Origin: Mycobacterium syngnathidarum
GTDB taxonomy: Bacteria > Actinomycetota > Actinomycetes > Mycobacteriales > Mycobacteriaceae
DNA: 64,000 nucleotides
Assembly: GCF_001942625.1 (NCBI RefSeq)
Contig: NZ_MLCL01000062.1
Span: 310,001-374,000 of the forward strand
Direction: 5' to 3'
Below the pieces are notes generated by a model. The model saw only the letters and a list, made by a program, of their open reading frames with translations. It did no database searches and was not told the DNA's origin. Position 1 is the stretch's first letter, and the number at the start of each line of letters is the position of its first letter. This document shows positions 7,479 to 15,834 of this stretch, piece after piece. Both the position numbers and the translations under genes were made by a program.

Positions 7479-8376
7479 CCTCCCGGCCGGAGACACCAAC
7501 GCCGTCGGACAGATGCTGGGTCTCGTCGGCGACGAGTGGACGCTGCTGGTGATGCAACAGGCCTTGTTGGGCGCCACCCGCTACGGGCAGTTCACGGCGC
7601 GGCTGCCCATCTCAAACTCGGTGCTGACCCGCCGCCTGCGCTTCCTCACCAAAGAAGATCTGCTGCAACGTCACCGGTATCAGCAGCGGCCGCCCCGCGA
7701 CGAATACCTCGTCACACCGCGCGGACGAGCGCTGTGGCCGGTGCTGGTGTCCATCTGGGCGTGGGAACGCCACTGGGTGCCCGAACACCGCGAGCCCTTG
7801 CCCGCGATGCACCACTTGAGCTGCGGTGCGGATTTCTCGCCAGTGCTCTGTTGCGGCGGATGCGGAGACCCGACGGCGGCCGGCGACGTGACCGCCGCCT
7901 GGGGGCCGAGCGGAGGCTGGTCACGGTCGCTGCCCGCGGTGACGACCCGGCGCCGCTCGGTCGACGATCGGCGCGACTCCCCGTCCGGCCTGTTCCCTCA
8001 GTCCATGAGCGCGCTGGGCAACCGCTGGGCATTCGCGATCCTGGTCGCTGCGTTCACCGGCACCTCCAGGTTCGCTGAGTTTCAGCGGGCGCTCGCCGCC
8101 CCGCCGGGATCGCTCGCCGACCGCCTGAAGACGTTCCGGGACAACGGGATTCTGAGCGCCGATGCCGAGGACCCGCAGTACCGGCTGACACCGAAGGGCG
8201 CGGCATTCCTACCCGTGCTGGTTACGGCGCTGGCCTGGGCACAGCGGGCGTTCCCCGCTCCCGAAGGCCCGGCGGTGCTCCTCACGCACACCGGCCACGG
8301 GCACGCTTTCTCGCCTGTTCTGAAGTGTGATCGATGCGGCGCGGAGCTCACCGGAACCACGGTGTCGGCAGCCTGA
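7471..8376 (+). CDS. Tandem HxlR-type regulator with two zinc-ribbon-like tails
   Basis: About 301 residues with two HxlR/MarR-like winged-helix domains in one chain (about 5-105 and 165-265). Each is followed by a Cys-rich segment: CGADFSPVLCCGGCG after the first, HAFSPVLKCDRCGAEL after the second. HxlR proteins normally act as dimers of one-domain chains, so this is a built-in pseudo-dimer. GTG 7471 is preferred; GTG 7444 is an alternative further inside the preceding gene. Overlap with the carotenoid oxygenase stop suggests it regulates this three-gene unit. Confidence 0.85.
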   Translation: MTDLPAGDTNAVGQMLGLVGDEWTLLVMQQALLGATRYGQFTARLPISNSVLTRRLRFLTKEDLLQRHRYQQRPPRDEYLVTPRGRALWPVLVSIWAWERHWVPEHREPLPAMHHLSCGADFSPVLCCGGCGDPTAAGDVTAAWGPSGGWSRSLPAVTTRRRSVDDRRDSPSGLFPQSMSALGNRWAFAILVAAFTGTSRFAEFQRALAAPPGSLADRLKTFRDNGILSADAEDPQYRLTPKGAAFLPVLVTALAWAQRAFPAPEGPAVLLTHTGHGHAFSPVLKCDRCGAELTGTTVSAA

Positions 8377-8597
8377 CCGGCTCGGACGTCGCGGTTGCTA
8401 CGCGCCCCTGTTCTGTACCGCGGCCGTCGCTACGGCAGCATCGGCGGGCCCCGCTCCACGCTCGATGGGATCCGCCGCTCGGGGCGGCGTTGAACCCTGC
8501 GCATATTTCACGGTCCGGGGTTGTGCTGTTACGAGCGCCGCCACCGTAGCCACGAGGCTGACATGCACAAACCGCCACAAAATCACTTCAAAAATTT

Positions 8598-8624
8598 CTG
8601 GCACTCCCCTATGTCGAGTGCTAA
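8598..8624. promoter_or_regulatory. CIRCE element (HrcA operator) before hsp20
   Basis: CTGGCACTC (8598-8606), a 9-base spacer, then GAGTGCTAA (8616-8624). This matches the CIRCE consensus TTAGCACTC-N9-GAGTGCTAA at 16 of 18 arm positions. TAATAT at 8622-8627 could be an overlapping -10 box. The rest of the 320-base gap (8377-8696) shows no gene that I can support. Confidence 0.85.
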
Positions 8625-8696
8625 TATCGGCGGTGCACAGTGATTGGCTGCCTGCCAGGGTGGCGGGCTCTGAGATCGTACGGGAGGTGAATTGCT

Positions 8697-9146
8697 GTGC
8701 TTCGTTTTGATCCGTTCAGCGACCTTGATGTTCTGACCAGGAGTTTGCTGTCAGGTGATTCCGGGTCGACACGCACACCCAGGTTCATGCCGATGGACCT
8801 CTGCAAAATCGGTGACCACTACGTCTTGACGGCCGACCTACCCGGGGTGGATCCGGGGTCGGTGGACGTCAATGTCGACAACGGAACGCTGACCATCTCA
8901 GCGCATCGAACCGCCCGTTCGGAAGAATCCGCGCAGTGGCTCACCAATGAGCGGTTCTTCGGCAATTTCCGGCGTCAGTTGTCGCTCGGCGACGGAATCG
9001 ATTCGTCGGCGATCTCGGCCACGTACGAGAACGGTGTCCTCACCGTCACGATCCCGATGGCCGAACGTGCCAGGCCCCGCAAGATCGAAGTGGCGCATGG
9101 CGCCGACCGCAAGTCGATCGAAACCACCACTGTCGATGCGGACTAG
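8697..9146 (+). CDS. Hsp20/alpha-crystallin small heat-shock protein
   Basis: 149 residues from GTG 8697 with GGGAGG at 8682-8687. It has the alpha-crystallin domain (YVLTADLPGVDPGSVDV ... SEESAQWLTNERFFGNFRRQLSLGDGID ... YENGVLTVTIPMAE). Such ATP-independent chaperones hold unfolded proteins under heat or stationary stress. The N-terminal MLRFDPFSDLD matches mycobacterial Hsp18-type proteins. A CIRCE element upstream indicates HrcA repression. The stop overlaps the stop of the convergent acetyltransferase within CTAG (9143-9146). Confidence 0.93.
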   Translation: MLRFDPFSDLDVLTRSLLSGDSGSTRTPRFMPMDLCKIGDHYVLTADLPGVDPGSVDVNVDNGTLTISAHRTARSEESAQWLTNERFFGNFRRQLSLGDGIDSSAISATYENGVLTVTIPMAERARPRKIEVAHGADRKSIETTTVDAD

Positions 9147-9748
9147 GTGATCCCGCCGCGGCGGTCCAGCCTGAACTTCAGGTTGGACCGCACCGCGGGC
9201 CACTCGATGTCCAGAATCGAGTAGACGACAGTGTCACGACGTGACCCGTCGGCCAACAGTTGATGGCTGCGCAGGACACCGTCGAGCTTGGCACCGAGCC
9301 GCTCGATCGCCGTGCGGCTGGCGAAATTGAAGAAGTGCGTCCGGAATTCCACTGCAACGCAATTCAACTCATCGAAAGCGTGGCCCAGCATCAACAGCTT
9401 GGTTTCGGCATTCACGCCGGTGCGCCGGGCATCGGCGACATACCAGGTGTGCCCGATCTCCAGTCGGCGGTTGGGCGCGTCGACGTTGAGATAACTGGTG
9501 GAGCCCACCAACCTGCCGTCGAGGGTGCGCACGGCGAAGCTGACGCCGTCGTCGGCCTTGCGCAGCTCGAGCAGGTGGCGCACCCACTCGGCTGCGGCCC
9601 CGGGCCGCGGTGGCGCGGTGTACCAGAACGACGCCAACTCACCGTCGGAAGCAGCAGCGTCGATCTCCGGGACGTGTCCGGTCGTCAATGGTTCCAACCT
9701 CACCCAACGCTGCCCGGTCAGCTCCACGGGCGACACGAATGCGCTCAT
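9143..9748 (-). CDS. GNAT N-acetyltransferase (RimJ/RimL-like)
   Basis: 201 residues starting MSAFVSPVEL at 9748. GNAT fold: LEPLTTGHVPEIDAA at the N-terminus, VGSTSYLNVDAPNRRLEIGHTWY as the central strands, then ARRTGVNAETKLLMLGHAFDEL (CoA-binding region) and NFASRTAIERLGAKLDGVLR. This is the RimJ/RimL layout, so it probably acetylates a protein N-terminus or a small amine. The start overlaps the stop of the upstream membrane protein by ATGA. Confidence 0.88.
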   Translation of the reverse strand: MSAFVSPVELTGQRWVRLEPLTTGHVPEIDAAASDGELASFWYTAPPRPGAAAEWVRHLLELRKADDGVSFAVRTLDGRLVGSTSYLNVDAPNRRLEIGHTWYVADARRTGVNAETKLLMLGHAFDELNCVAVEFRTHFFNFASRTAIERLGAKLDGVLRSHQLLADGSRRDTVVYSILDIEWPAVRSNLKFRLDRRGGIT

Positions 9749-10182
9749 CTTTGCCCCAACGTCGACACCAGAGACCACACGGAGCACAGGGCGGCCAGCA
9801 CCGCCATCGCGCCACCGAGATAGAGCCCGTACCCCGCGGCCACCGGTCCCTGGACGTTGAGCGTGTAGTACCACACCGTCAACGCCACCAGGGCGAGCGA
9901 AATCGTCAGTCCCGCAGCCGAAGCCCAGCGCTGCGACAGGCCACGCCCGGCCATGGCACCGGCCACGATGAGCCCGGCGCCGAGCAGGACGATCAGCTGC
10001 CCGGCACCGAATCCGTGTGGCAGCACGATGCTGCCCACCGCGCCCCCGATCGCGTTGGCCCGGCCGCCGCCATTGGCACTGGTGGTCAGCCATGGCAACC
10101 AGGCCACCACCACGAGGACAGCGGCACACAGGGCTACCAGCCACCCCGGGGCCACGCGCCAACCTGGACGCAGACGAACCAT
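9745..10182 (-). CDS. Four-helix membrane protein, unknown
   Basis: 145 residues with four predicted helices: residues about 13-33 (WLVALCAAVLVVVAWLPWL), 61-80 (AGQLIVLLGAGLIVAGAM), 88-108 (ASAAGLTISLALVALTVWYY) and 118-140 (YGLYLGGAMAVLAALCSVW). No catalytic or transport motif is seen. The first loop (TTSANGGGRANAIGG) is probably outside the membrane. Co-transcribed with the GNAT gene by an ATGA overlap. This layout is common for uncharacterised actinobacterial Trp-rich membrane proteins. Confidence 0.75.
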   Translation of the reverse strand: MVRLRPGWRVAPGWLVALCAAVLVVVAWLPWLTTSANGGGRANAIGGAVGSIVLPHGFGAGQLIVLLGAGLIVAGAMAGRGLSQRWASAAGLTISLALVALTVWYYTLNVQGPVAAGYGLYLGGAMAVLAALCSVWSLVSTLGQR

Positions 10183-10201
10183 AGCGACGAGACTATCGGG
10201 T

Positions 10202-10654
10202 GTGACCGAATTACCCGACTGGGCCAGACAGCTCGATCTAGCGCCTCATCCCGAGGGCGGCTGGTATCGCGAGACGTGGCGGAGCGAACTGACGGTAAGC
10301 CAGACCTCGCTGCCGTCGGGCTACTCGGGGCCGCGCAGCGCCGGGACCGCGATCCTATTTCTGCTGATGCCCGGCCAACAGTCCGCCTGGCATACGGTCC
10401 GCAGCGCCGAGCTGTGGTTCCACCATCGGGGCAGCCCGCTGGTGCTGGAGATCGGTGCGGACAAAGACACCGCGACAGGCCTTCTGCTGGGTCCGGACAT
10501 CGCCGCCGGGCAGCACCCGCAACTGCTGGTGCCGCCCGGCTACTGGCAACGCGCCAAGCCGCGTGACGATGAGCCCGCCCTGGTCAGCTGTGTGGTGGTG
10601 CCGGGCTTCGACTTCGCCGACTTCGCGCTCAGCCCTGCAACGACGACAGATTGA
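10202..10654 (+). CDS. Cupin, DUF985 family
   Basis: 150 residues from GTG 10202. Hallmarks of the family are LAPHPEGGWYRETWRS at the N-terminus, TAILFLL, SAWHTVRSAELWFHHRGSP with metal-type histidines, and YWQRAKP with VSCVVVPGFDFADF at the end. The fold is a beta-barrel cupin related to the yeast protein YML079w; the ligand and reaction are not known. The 3' end overlaps the convergent glyoxalase-like gene by 26 bases. Confidence 0.88.
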   Translation: MTELPDWARQLDLAPHPEGGWYRETWRSELTVSQTSLPSGYSGPRSAGTAILFLLMPGQQSAWHTVRSAELWFHHRGSPLVLEIGADKDTATGLLLGPDIAAGQHPQLLVPPGYWQRAKPRDDEPALVSCVVVPGFDFADFALSPATTTD

Positions 10655-11402
10655 ATCCGGCCCCGGTCGGGTCTGCCACCGCGGCCAGCCGTCCGTAGGG
10701 GGTGTCCTCGGCCGGCCGGACCACCGAGCCGCCATTGGCGACGATGAGCTCGATCGTCTTGTCCACGTCCTCGGCACCGAAGAAGGTGGTCCACGCCGAC
10801 GGAGCCCCCTCGGGAATGAACGCCGATCCATCCATCACCCCGACGAGCGCCTCACCGTCGAAGTTGGCAGTGCTGTAGCGGAATTCATCGGAATCCGACA
10901 CGACTTCGGTGTCCCAGCCGAAGACCGCCCGGTAGAAGTCCAGCGCCTTCGCGTAGTCACTGGTGGTCAGCTGGTGATACACCGGTGCGCCGGCCTCGTT
11001 GAAAACCGCGAAACCGTCATGCCCGCCCGGCTGCCAGATGCCGAAGAACCCACTTGCGGTATCGGTCATCATTGCCATCCGCCCCTTGGCCGGGATGTCC
11101 ATCACGCCACCGCAGTTGCTTCCGCCGGCCGCTATGGTGGCCGCCACCGTGGCGTCGGCGTCAGCGGTGTGCAGGTAGGTGGTCCACGCATCGGGCGCGT
11201 TCCACTGCGGGTCGTTGCGCATCAGGCCGGCGACCACTTGGCCGTCGACCGAGGCGGTGACGTAACCGCCGTACTCGGGGCCGCCGGTCTCGTACGTCCA
11301 GCCGAACACGGCACCGTAGAACCGCTGGGCGCGCTCCAGGTCGGACGTGGCCAGGTCGATCCAGGTGGGGGCGCCCAGCGGGGCGCTCTGACGGGTAACC
11401 AC
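10629..11402 (-). CDS. Tandem VOC (glyoxalase-like) protein
   Basis: About 257 residues from GTG 11402, with GAAGGAG in place upstream. Two VOC modules repeat: PTWIDLATSDLERAQRFYGAVFGW and later VYHQLTTSDYAKALDFYRAVFGW, each ending in a GFFGIWQP or GAGFNL type strand. This is the two-domain arrangement of mycobacterial glyoxalase/bleomycin-resistance/dioxygenase homologues such as CFP32. A metal site is not obvious, because the usual His is replaced by Thr/Tyr positions, so a binding role is as likely as catalysis. Confidence 0.88.
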   Translation of the reverse strand: MVTRQSAPLGAPTWIDLATSDLERAQRFYGAVFGWTYETGGPEYGGYVTASVDGQVVAGLMRNDPQWNAPDAWTTYLHTADADATVAATIAAGGSNCGGVMDIPAKGRMAMMTDTASGFFGIWQPGGHDGFAVFNEAGAPVYHQLTTSDYAKALDFYRAVFGWDTEVVSDSDEFRYSTANFDGEALVGVMDGSAFIPEGAPSAWTTFFGAEDVDKTIELIVANGGSVVRPAEDTPYGRLAAVADPTGAGFNLSSLQG

Positions 11403-11470
11403 GATTATTGCTCCTTCACCGAATGGACAGTCGCTAAGTCTGACCACCCCCGTGCGGAAAACTCATCGCA

Positions 11471-11539
11471 CCCCGCCGAGCAGACGCAAACTCGCACTGT
11501 TTGGGCCTGAAAAGTGCGAGTTTGTGTCTGCTCGCGGGG
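11471..11539. repeat. Long hairpin element, copy 1 (terminator-like)
   Basis: The left arm 11471-11497 and right arm 11514-11539 pair over about 26 bp with one bulge and one G-T pair. The core is GTGCGAGTTTGTGTCTGCTC, and the loop is 16 bases. It begins one base after the stop of the acyl-CoA dehydrogenase that ends the long leftward operon, so it probably terminates that transcript. A second copy lies at 42198-42259. Confidence 0.75.
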
Positions 11540-12583
11540 CTAGTGGTAGCGCTGCGCGACCTCGGCGCGGTGTTCGGCGGGCGAGCCGTAGAGCGAACGG
11601 TTGAGCGCGGCCCGCTTGAGATAGACGTGCACGCCGCTCTCCCAGGTGTAGCCGATGCCGCCATGCAACTGCATGGCCTTGCCGGCCACCTCCACGGCCG
11701 CCTCGGTGACATAGGCCTTGGCCATCGAAACCGCGCGTGGTCCAGGTGTCGCGACGGCCGCGTTCACGAGCTGTCGGGCCACCGAGATCCGCACCAGCAT
11801 GTCGGCGCAAGCGTGCTTCACCGCCTGGAACGAGCCGATCGGACGGTCGAACTGTCGGCGAACCCCGGTGTAGGACACCGTGGTGTCGAGCATGGCCTGC
11901 GCGACGCCAAGGCTGTCACACGCGACGGCAAGCGCGCCACGCTCGGTGAGCGCACGCAGGCACGCCTCGGCGTCGCCGTCGAACCGCCACACCGCATGCT
12001 CATCGACTTCCACGCCTTCGGCCGTCACGGTGGCCAGCCTGCGGGTCTCGTCGAGCACCGGCTGGTCGGCGACCGTCAGCCCGGACGCCTGGGCAGCCAC
12101 GTCGACCAGCACCGCGACCCCGTCGGCGTCACGCGCGGGGATCAGCAACCGCTCGGCGCCGGCCGCATCCGGTACAAAAGATGCCTGCCCGTGTACCCGC
12201 CAGCCAAGCCGGGTGATGGCCAGATCGAAGGGCGCCGCTTCGCCTTCCCCTGGCAGTGCCAGTGCGGCGCGGGTGTCCCCGGCAACCACGGCCCACGCGA
12301 GAGCGTCCCGGGACTCGTTGGGCTGCAATGCGTTCAACGCGCCGATCGCCAGCACCGCACCGCCCAGGTAGCCGGTAGAGGCAGCGGCTCGACCCAACTC
12401 CTCACAGATGACTGCAACCTCGGCGAACGTCGCGCCGGCGCCGCCGGTCGTCTCGGGGGCGTCCAGTCCGACCCATCCCGCCGAGACCAGCAGCGGCCAG
12501 TCGATGCTGTCTTTGGCCAGCAGATCGGCTGCCACCGAACGAAGTTCGTCGTGTAGGTCTGAAAAATCTGGGAGGTCGCTCAT
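11540..12583 (-). CDS. Acyl-CoA dehydrogenase, small-subunit type (pair 1)
   Basis: 347 residues starting MSDLPDFSDL at 12583. Acyl-CoA dehydrogenase fold with helical N-domain, a weakly conserved beta domain, and C-domain YTGVRRQFDRPIGSFQAVKH and GKAMQLHGGIGYTWE. FAD-dependent alpha,beta-oxidation of an acyl-CoA is expected. It is shorter than classical enzymes and adjacent to a full-size partner, as in the mycobacterial heteromeric ChsE/FadE pairs that act on ring-bearing side chains. Last gene of the leftward operon, followed by a long hairpin. Confidence 0.88.
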   Translation of the reverse strand: MSDLPDFSDLHDELRSVAADLLAKDSIDWPLLVSAGWVGLDAPETTGGAGATFAEVAVICEELGRAAASTGYLGGAVLAIGALNALQPNESRDALAWAVVAGDTRAALALPGEGEAAPFDLAITRLGWRVHGQASFVPDAAGAERLLIPARDADGVAVLVDVAAQASGLTVADQPVLDETRRLATVTAEGVEVDEHAVWRFDGDAEACLRALTERGALAVACDSLGVAQAMLDTTVSYTGVRRQFDRPIGSFQAVKHACADMLVRISVARQLVNAAVATPGPRAVSMAKAYVTEAAVEVAGKAMQLHGGIGYTWESGVHVYLKRAALNRSLYGSPAEHRAEVAQRYH

Positions 12584-13746
12584 CACACCGCACTCGGCTC
12601 TCGGGGCAGGCCCAGACCGCGCTCACCGATGATGGTGCGCTGGATCTCGCTGGCTCCGCCGGGGATGGTCCATTCCCACGATCCGATGAAATCGAGCATC
12701 CAGGCGCCCGACTCCCAGCCGCTGGAGGCCGGTTTGGCCAGCACGGTATGGGCGGCCAGCCCTCCGAGCTCGGCACCGAATCCGGTCATCCGCTGCAACA
12801 ACTCGCTGTAGTAGAGCTTCACGATCGAAGCGTCGGCGGGGCCGGCGCGCCCTGCCTCGCTGCGTTCCACCAGATCCCGGCACAGCCCGCGCAGTCCGGT
12901 CAGTTCAGTTTCGAACCGCGCCAATTGGTCTGCCACCACGGGGTCGTCGAGGGGCGCAGCTTCGAGTAGCCACCTGAAGCCCGCATTGCCCAACCGCTCC
13001 GACAATTCCAGCATGGTCATGCCACGTTCGGCACCGAGCGTCGCCTGAGCCACCTGCCAACCCTTGTTGAGCGGGCCGATCAGGTTGGCCGCGGGCACCG
13101 CGACGTCATTGAGGAAGATCTCGCAGAAATGCGAGTCCCCCACCGCGTTTCGGATCGGCCGCACATCGATGCCGGGTGTGGTCATGTCCATCAGGAAGTA
13201 CGAGATCCCGTGCCGTTTGGGCGCGTCCGGATCGGTGCGGGCCAGCAACAGACACCAGTCGGCGTGCAGAGCGCCACTGGCCCACAGCTTCTGGCCGTTG
13301 ACGATGAAGTTGTCCCCCTCGGCGCGGGCGGTGGTGCGCAGGGCAGCCAGATCCGATCCGGCCTCCGGCTCGGAGAATCCCTGGACCCAGATCTCTCCGT
13401 CGAGGATGGCGGGCAGGTGGCGTCTGCGTTGCTCGTCTGTGCCCGCGGCAAGCAGCGTCGAAGCCGCGTGGTGGATACCGACGAAGGCCAGCACCAGCCG
13501 CGGCGCGTCGTGCGCAGCCAACTCCTGGTACAGCACGATCTGCTGGGGCACCGACATACCGCCTCCCCATTCGGCGGGCCAGTGCGGGACCGCGTATCCG
13601 GCGGTGTGCAACTCAGCGAACCAGGATTTCTGGAACGACACGAATTCGTCGTCGCCGACGCCGGTCTGGTTGGCGCGCCAGTCTTTCGGGACGTGCGCCG
13701 CACACCAGTCCCTTACGGTGGCCCGGAATTCCTCGAGCTCGCTCAC
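12583..13746 (-). CDS. Acyl-CoA dehydrogenase, full-size (pair 1)
   Basis: 387 residues from a GTG at 13746, overlapping the gene upstream by GTGA. The N-domain has HWPAEWGGGMSVPQQIVLYQEL. The FAD/substrate region has GFSEPEAGSDLAALRTTA and NGQKLWASGALHADW, and the C-terminus has WTIPGGASEIQRTIIGERGLGLPRE. The YEGT-type catalytic glutamate of medium-chain enzymes is replaced by PGG, as in many mycobacterial FadE proteins. It probably forms a complex with the overlapping smaller dehydrogenase. Confidence 0.92.
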   Translation of the reverse strand: MSELEEFRATVRDWCAAHVPKDWRANQTGVGDDEFVSFQKSWFAELHTAGYAVPHWPAEWGGGMSVPQQIVLYQELAAHDAPRLVLAFVGIHHAASTLLAAGTDEQRRRHLPAILDGEIWVQGFSEPEAGSDLAALRTTARAEGDNFIVNGQKLWASGALHADWCLLLARTDPDAPKRHGISYFLMDMTTPGIDVRPIRNAVGDSHFCEIFLNDVAVPAANLIGPLNKGWQVAQATLGAERGMTMLELSERLGNAGFRWLLEAAPLDDPVVADQLARFETELTGLRGLCRDLVERSEAGRAGPADASIVKLYYSELLQRMTGFGAELGGLAAHTVLAKPASSGWESGAWMLDFIGSWEWTIPGGASEIQRTIIGERGLGLPREPSAV

Positions 13747-14672
13747 GAGAACAACCCGGTGAGTCCGCGCCGGCCCAGCCGGGCAGTCAGCGTGTCGCGC
13801 GTTGTGGACACCCCGAAGGGCAAGCGGCGCAACGGCTGGCTGTAGCGCGACAGCCAGGACAGCGTGGTTTCATCGCAGAAGCCGACGGCGCCGTGCAACT
13901 GATGGCACACCCGAAAGACCACCTCGGCGGCTTCGATCGCGGCCAGCCGCAGAGCCAGCGCATCGTTGATCGCTTCGTCGGCCGGGTGGGTACCGAGGCT
14001 CCACAGCGCGTGTTTGGCCAGCATGTCGACCCCACTGCGTTCCACCTCGGCGTCGGTCAGCTGGAACTGCACCCCCTGGAAGGACGACAGCGTCTGGCCG
14101 AACTGCTTGCGCAGGCTGACGTGCGCGACGGTCAGATCGATGGCCCGGTCCAGCATGCCGAGCAAGGTCCACGACGGCAGTGTCAGGGCCAGCGCCACGT
14201 CATCCAGGCCTGAACTGTCCGCGGCGGACAGCTCCAGTGCGGTGGCGAACGACGGACCCGGCGCACCGGTCTTGGTCACCGTGCTGCGGTTGCCACCCAA
14301 TGTGACGGTGGCCCAACGGTCGTCCAGGCCCTGCAGCGCCGCTTCCGGAGCATCGGCGTCGATGACAACCAGCCCGTCGACGTCCAGATCCGCCGGGCGC
14401 GCCAATCGCTCGGCAACCGGATACGGCAGGGCCCAGTAGCCGGCACTGCGGCACACAGCCGCGGCGGCCTCCAATGAGTCCGCGTCGCTGCGTGGTTCGA
14501 GCTCGAACACGCCGAGGCCGTCCAGCACCGGCATGACCAGCCCAGTGCGGGTATCCGGTTTGGCGTCGGCCTGGGCCAACAACTGATCTCCACCGGCGGC
14601 TTCGAACGCCTTCAGGGCCTCGCGGCCATACTCTTGCGCGTCATCGCTGAGATCCAGAATCATTTGCGTCAC
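13743..14672 (-). CDS. Acyl-CoA dehydrogenase, small-subunit type (pair 2)
   Basis: 309 residues from GTG 14672. A divergent acyl-CoA dehydrogenase in which the central beta domain is short. Recognisable parts are RAIDLTVAHVSLRKQFGQTL and VCHQLHGAVGFCDETTLSWLSR near the C-terminus. The tail after GVSTTRDTLTARLG is truncated compared with typical enzymes. It sits between two full-size dehydrogenases with GTGA overlaps on both sides, so it is probably the second subunit of the heteromer made with the gene upstream. Confidence 0.85.
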   Translation of the reverse strand: MTQMILDLSDDAQEYGREALKAFEAAGGDQLLAQADAKPDTRTGLVMPVLDGLGVFELEPRSDADSLEAAAAVCRSAGYWALPYPVAERLARPADLDVDGLVVIDADAPEAALQGLDDRWATVTLGGNRSTVTKTGAPGPSFATALELSAADSSGLDDVALALTLPSWTLLGMLDRAIDLTVAHVSLRKQFGQTLSSFQGVQFQLTDAEVERSGVDMLAKHALWSLGTHPADEAINDALALRLAAIEAAEVVFRVCHQLHGAVGFCDETTLSWLSRYSQPLRRLPFGVSTTRDTLTARLGRRGLTGLFS

Positions 14673-15823
14673 GCCTTTCCGGCCAGCATGGTCCGAGACA
14701 GCAGGATGCGCTGCATCTCGATGCTTCCCGAGGACACCGTGGACGCCTGTGAGTACCGCCAGTGGTCCTCGACCTCGGCGCGGAAGTACTCGGCTTTCCT
14801 GCTGCCGCCCCTGGGGAGCGCCGCGGCAATCTCCATCAGCACCTCGGCGCTCTCCTGGTCCAGCCGCGTCACCGCGATCCGATATGCCGCGGAGTCACCG
14901 GGATTCACCCGCCCGGTGGCTTGCATCGAAACCACCCGGTAGGCCATCAGCCGGGCCCGGCGGCAGTGCGTGAGCATCCGCGTCCACCGGCCGCGGAGTT
15001 CAGCGGGCAGGTGCTCCCACTTGTCGCCGAGCACCTCGGGAGCCGCTTGCAGCAGCCGCTCACAGCGGGCGTAGCGGGCGATGCCGACACGCTCGAAGGA
15101 CACCACGTCCTGCACGATCGACCACCCCTGATCGACCGTTCCGAGCACATCGGCCTCGGTGACCTTGAGGTCGTCGAAGAACACCTCGTTGAGATGATGC
15201 GGCCCCATCATGGTGCGGATCGGGCGCACCGTGATCCCTGGAGAATCCATCGGCACCAGGAAGATGGTCATGCCCTGCTGCTTCTTCTCCCCTTTGGAGG
15301 TGCGGGCCAGCAAGAAGATCCACTGCGCCATGGTGGCGTACGAGGTCCAGATCTTCTGACCGTTGACCCGCCAGCCGTCGTCCTCTCGACGGGCGGACGT
15401 CCGCAGTGAGGCCAGGTCCGAACCTGCCTCGGGCTCGGAAAAGCCTTGGCACCAGATCACTTCACCGTTGGCGATCGGGGGCAGGTGCTTGCGCTGCTGC
15501 TCTTCGGTGCCGTGCCGCATGATGATCGGGCCCACCCAGTTGACCCCCATGTACTGGGCGCCGCGCGGCTCGTGGTGCGCCCACATCTCCTCGCGCACCA
15601 CGGTCTGCTCCCATACCGACGCGTCGCCGCCACCGAACTCCTTCGGCCACGACATGCACAGCAGGTGCCGCTGTGCCAGCGTCCGGCAGAACTGCTGGGC
15701 CACCGCCAGGTCCGCAGGGTCATCGGTGAATGCGCCGAGGAAGTCGGCGGGCACCTCGTCGGCGATCAGCGCACGCAGCTCACCGCGGAGCGTGTCGGCC
15801 GCCTCACCAAAATCGAAATCCAC
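14669..15823 (-). CDS. Acyl-CoA dehydrogenase, full-size (pair 2)
   Basis: 384 residues. N-domain with SWPKEFGGGDASVWEQTVV. Substrate/FAD region WCQGFSEPEAGSDLASLRTS, NGQKIWTSYATMAQW and TVRPIRTMMGPHHLNEVFFDD. The C-terminus (SQASTVSSGSIEMQRILLSR) has Ser-Gly at the position of the classical catalytic glutamate. Typical of mycobacterial FadE proteins of steroid or terpenoid degradation. It lies 11 bases downstream of the CoA-transferase gene in the same operon. Confidence 0.92.
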   Translation of the reverse strand: MDFDFGEAADTLRGELRALIADEVPADFLGAFTDDPADLAVAQQFCRTLAQRHLLCMSWPKEFGGGDASVWEQTVVREEMWAHHEPRGAQYMGVNWVGPIIMRHGTEEQQRKHLPPIANGEVIWCQGFSEPEAGSDLASLRTSARREDDGWRVNGQKIWTSYATMAQWIFLLARTSKGEKKQQGMTIFLVPMDSPGITVRPIRTMMGPHHLNEVFFDDLKVTEADVLGTVDQGWSIVQDVVSFERVGIARYARCERLLQAAPEVLGDKWEHLPAELRGRWTRMLTHCRRARLMAYRVVSMQATGRVNPGDSAAYRIAVTRLDQESAEVLMEIAAALPRGGSRKAEYFRAEVEDHWRYSQASTVSSGSIEMQRILLSRTMLAGKA

Positions 15824-15834
15824 TCCTGGCCTTT

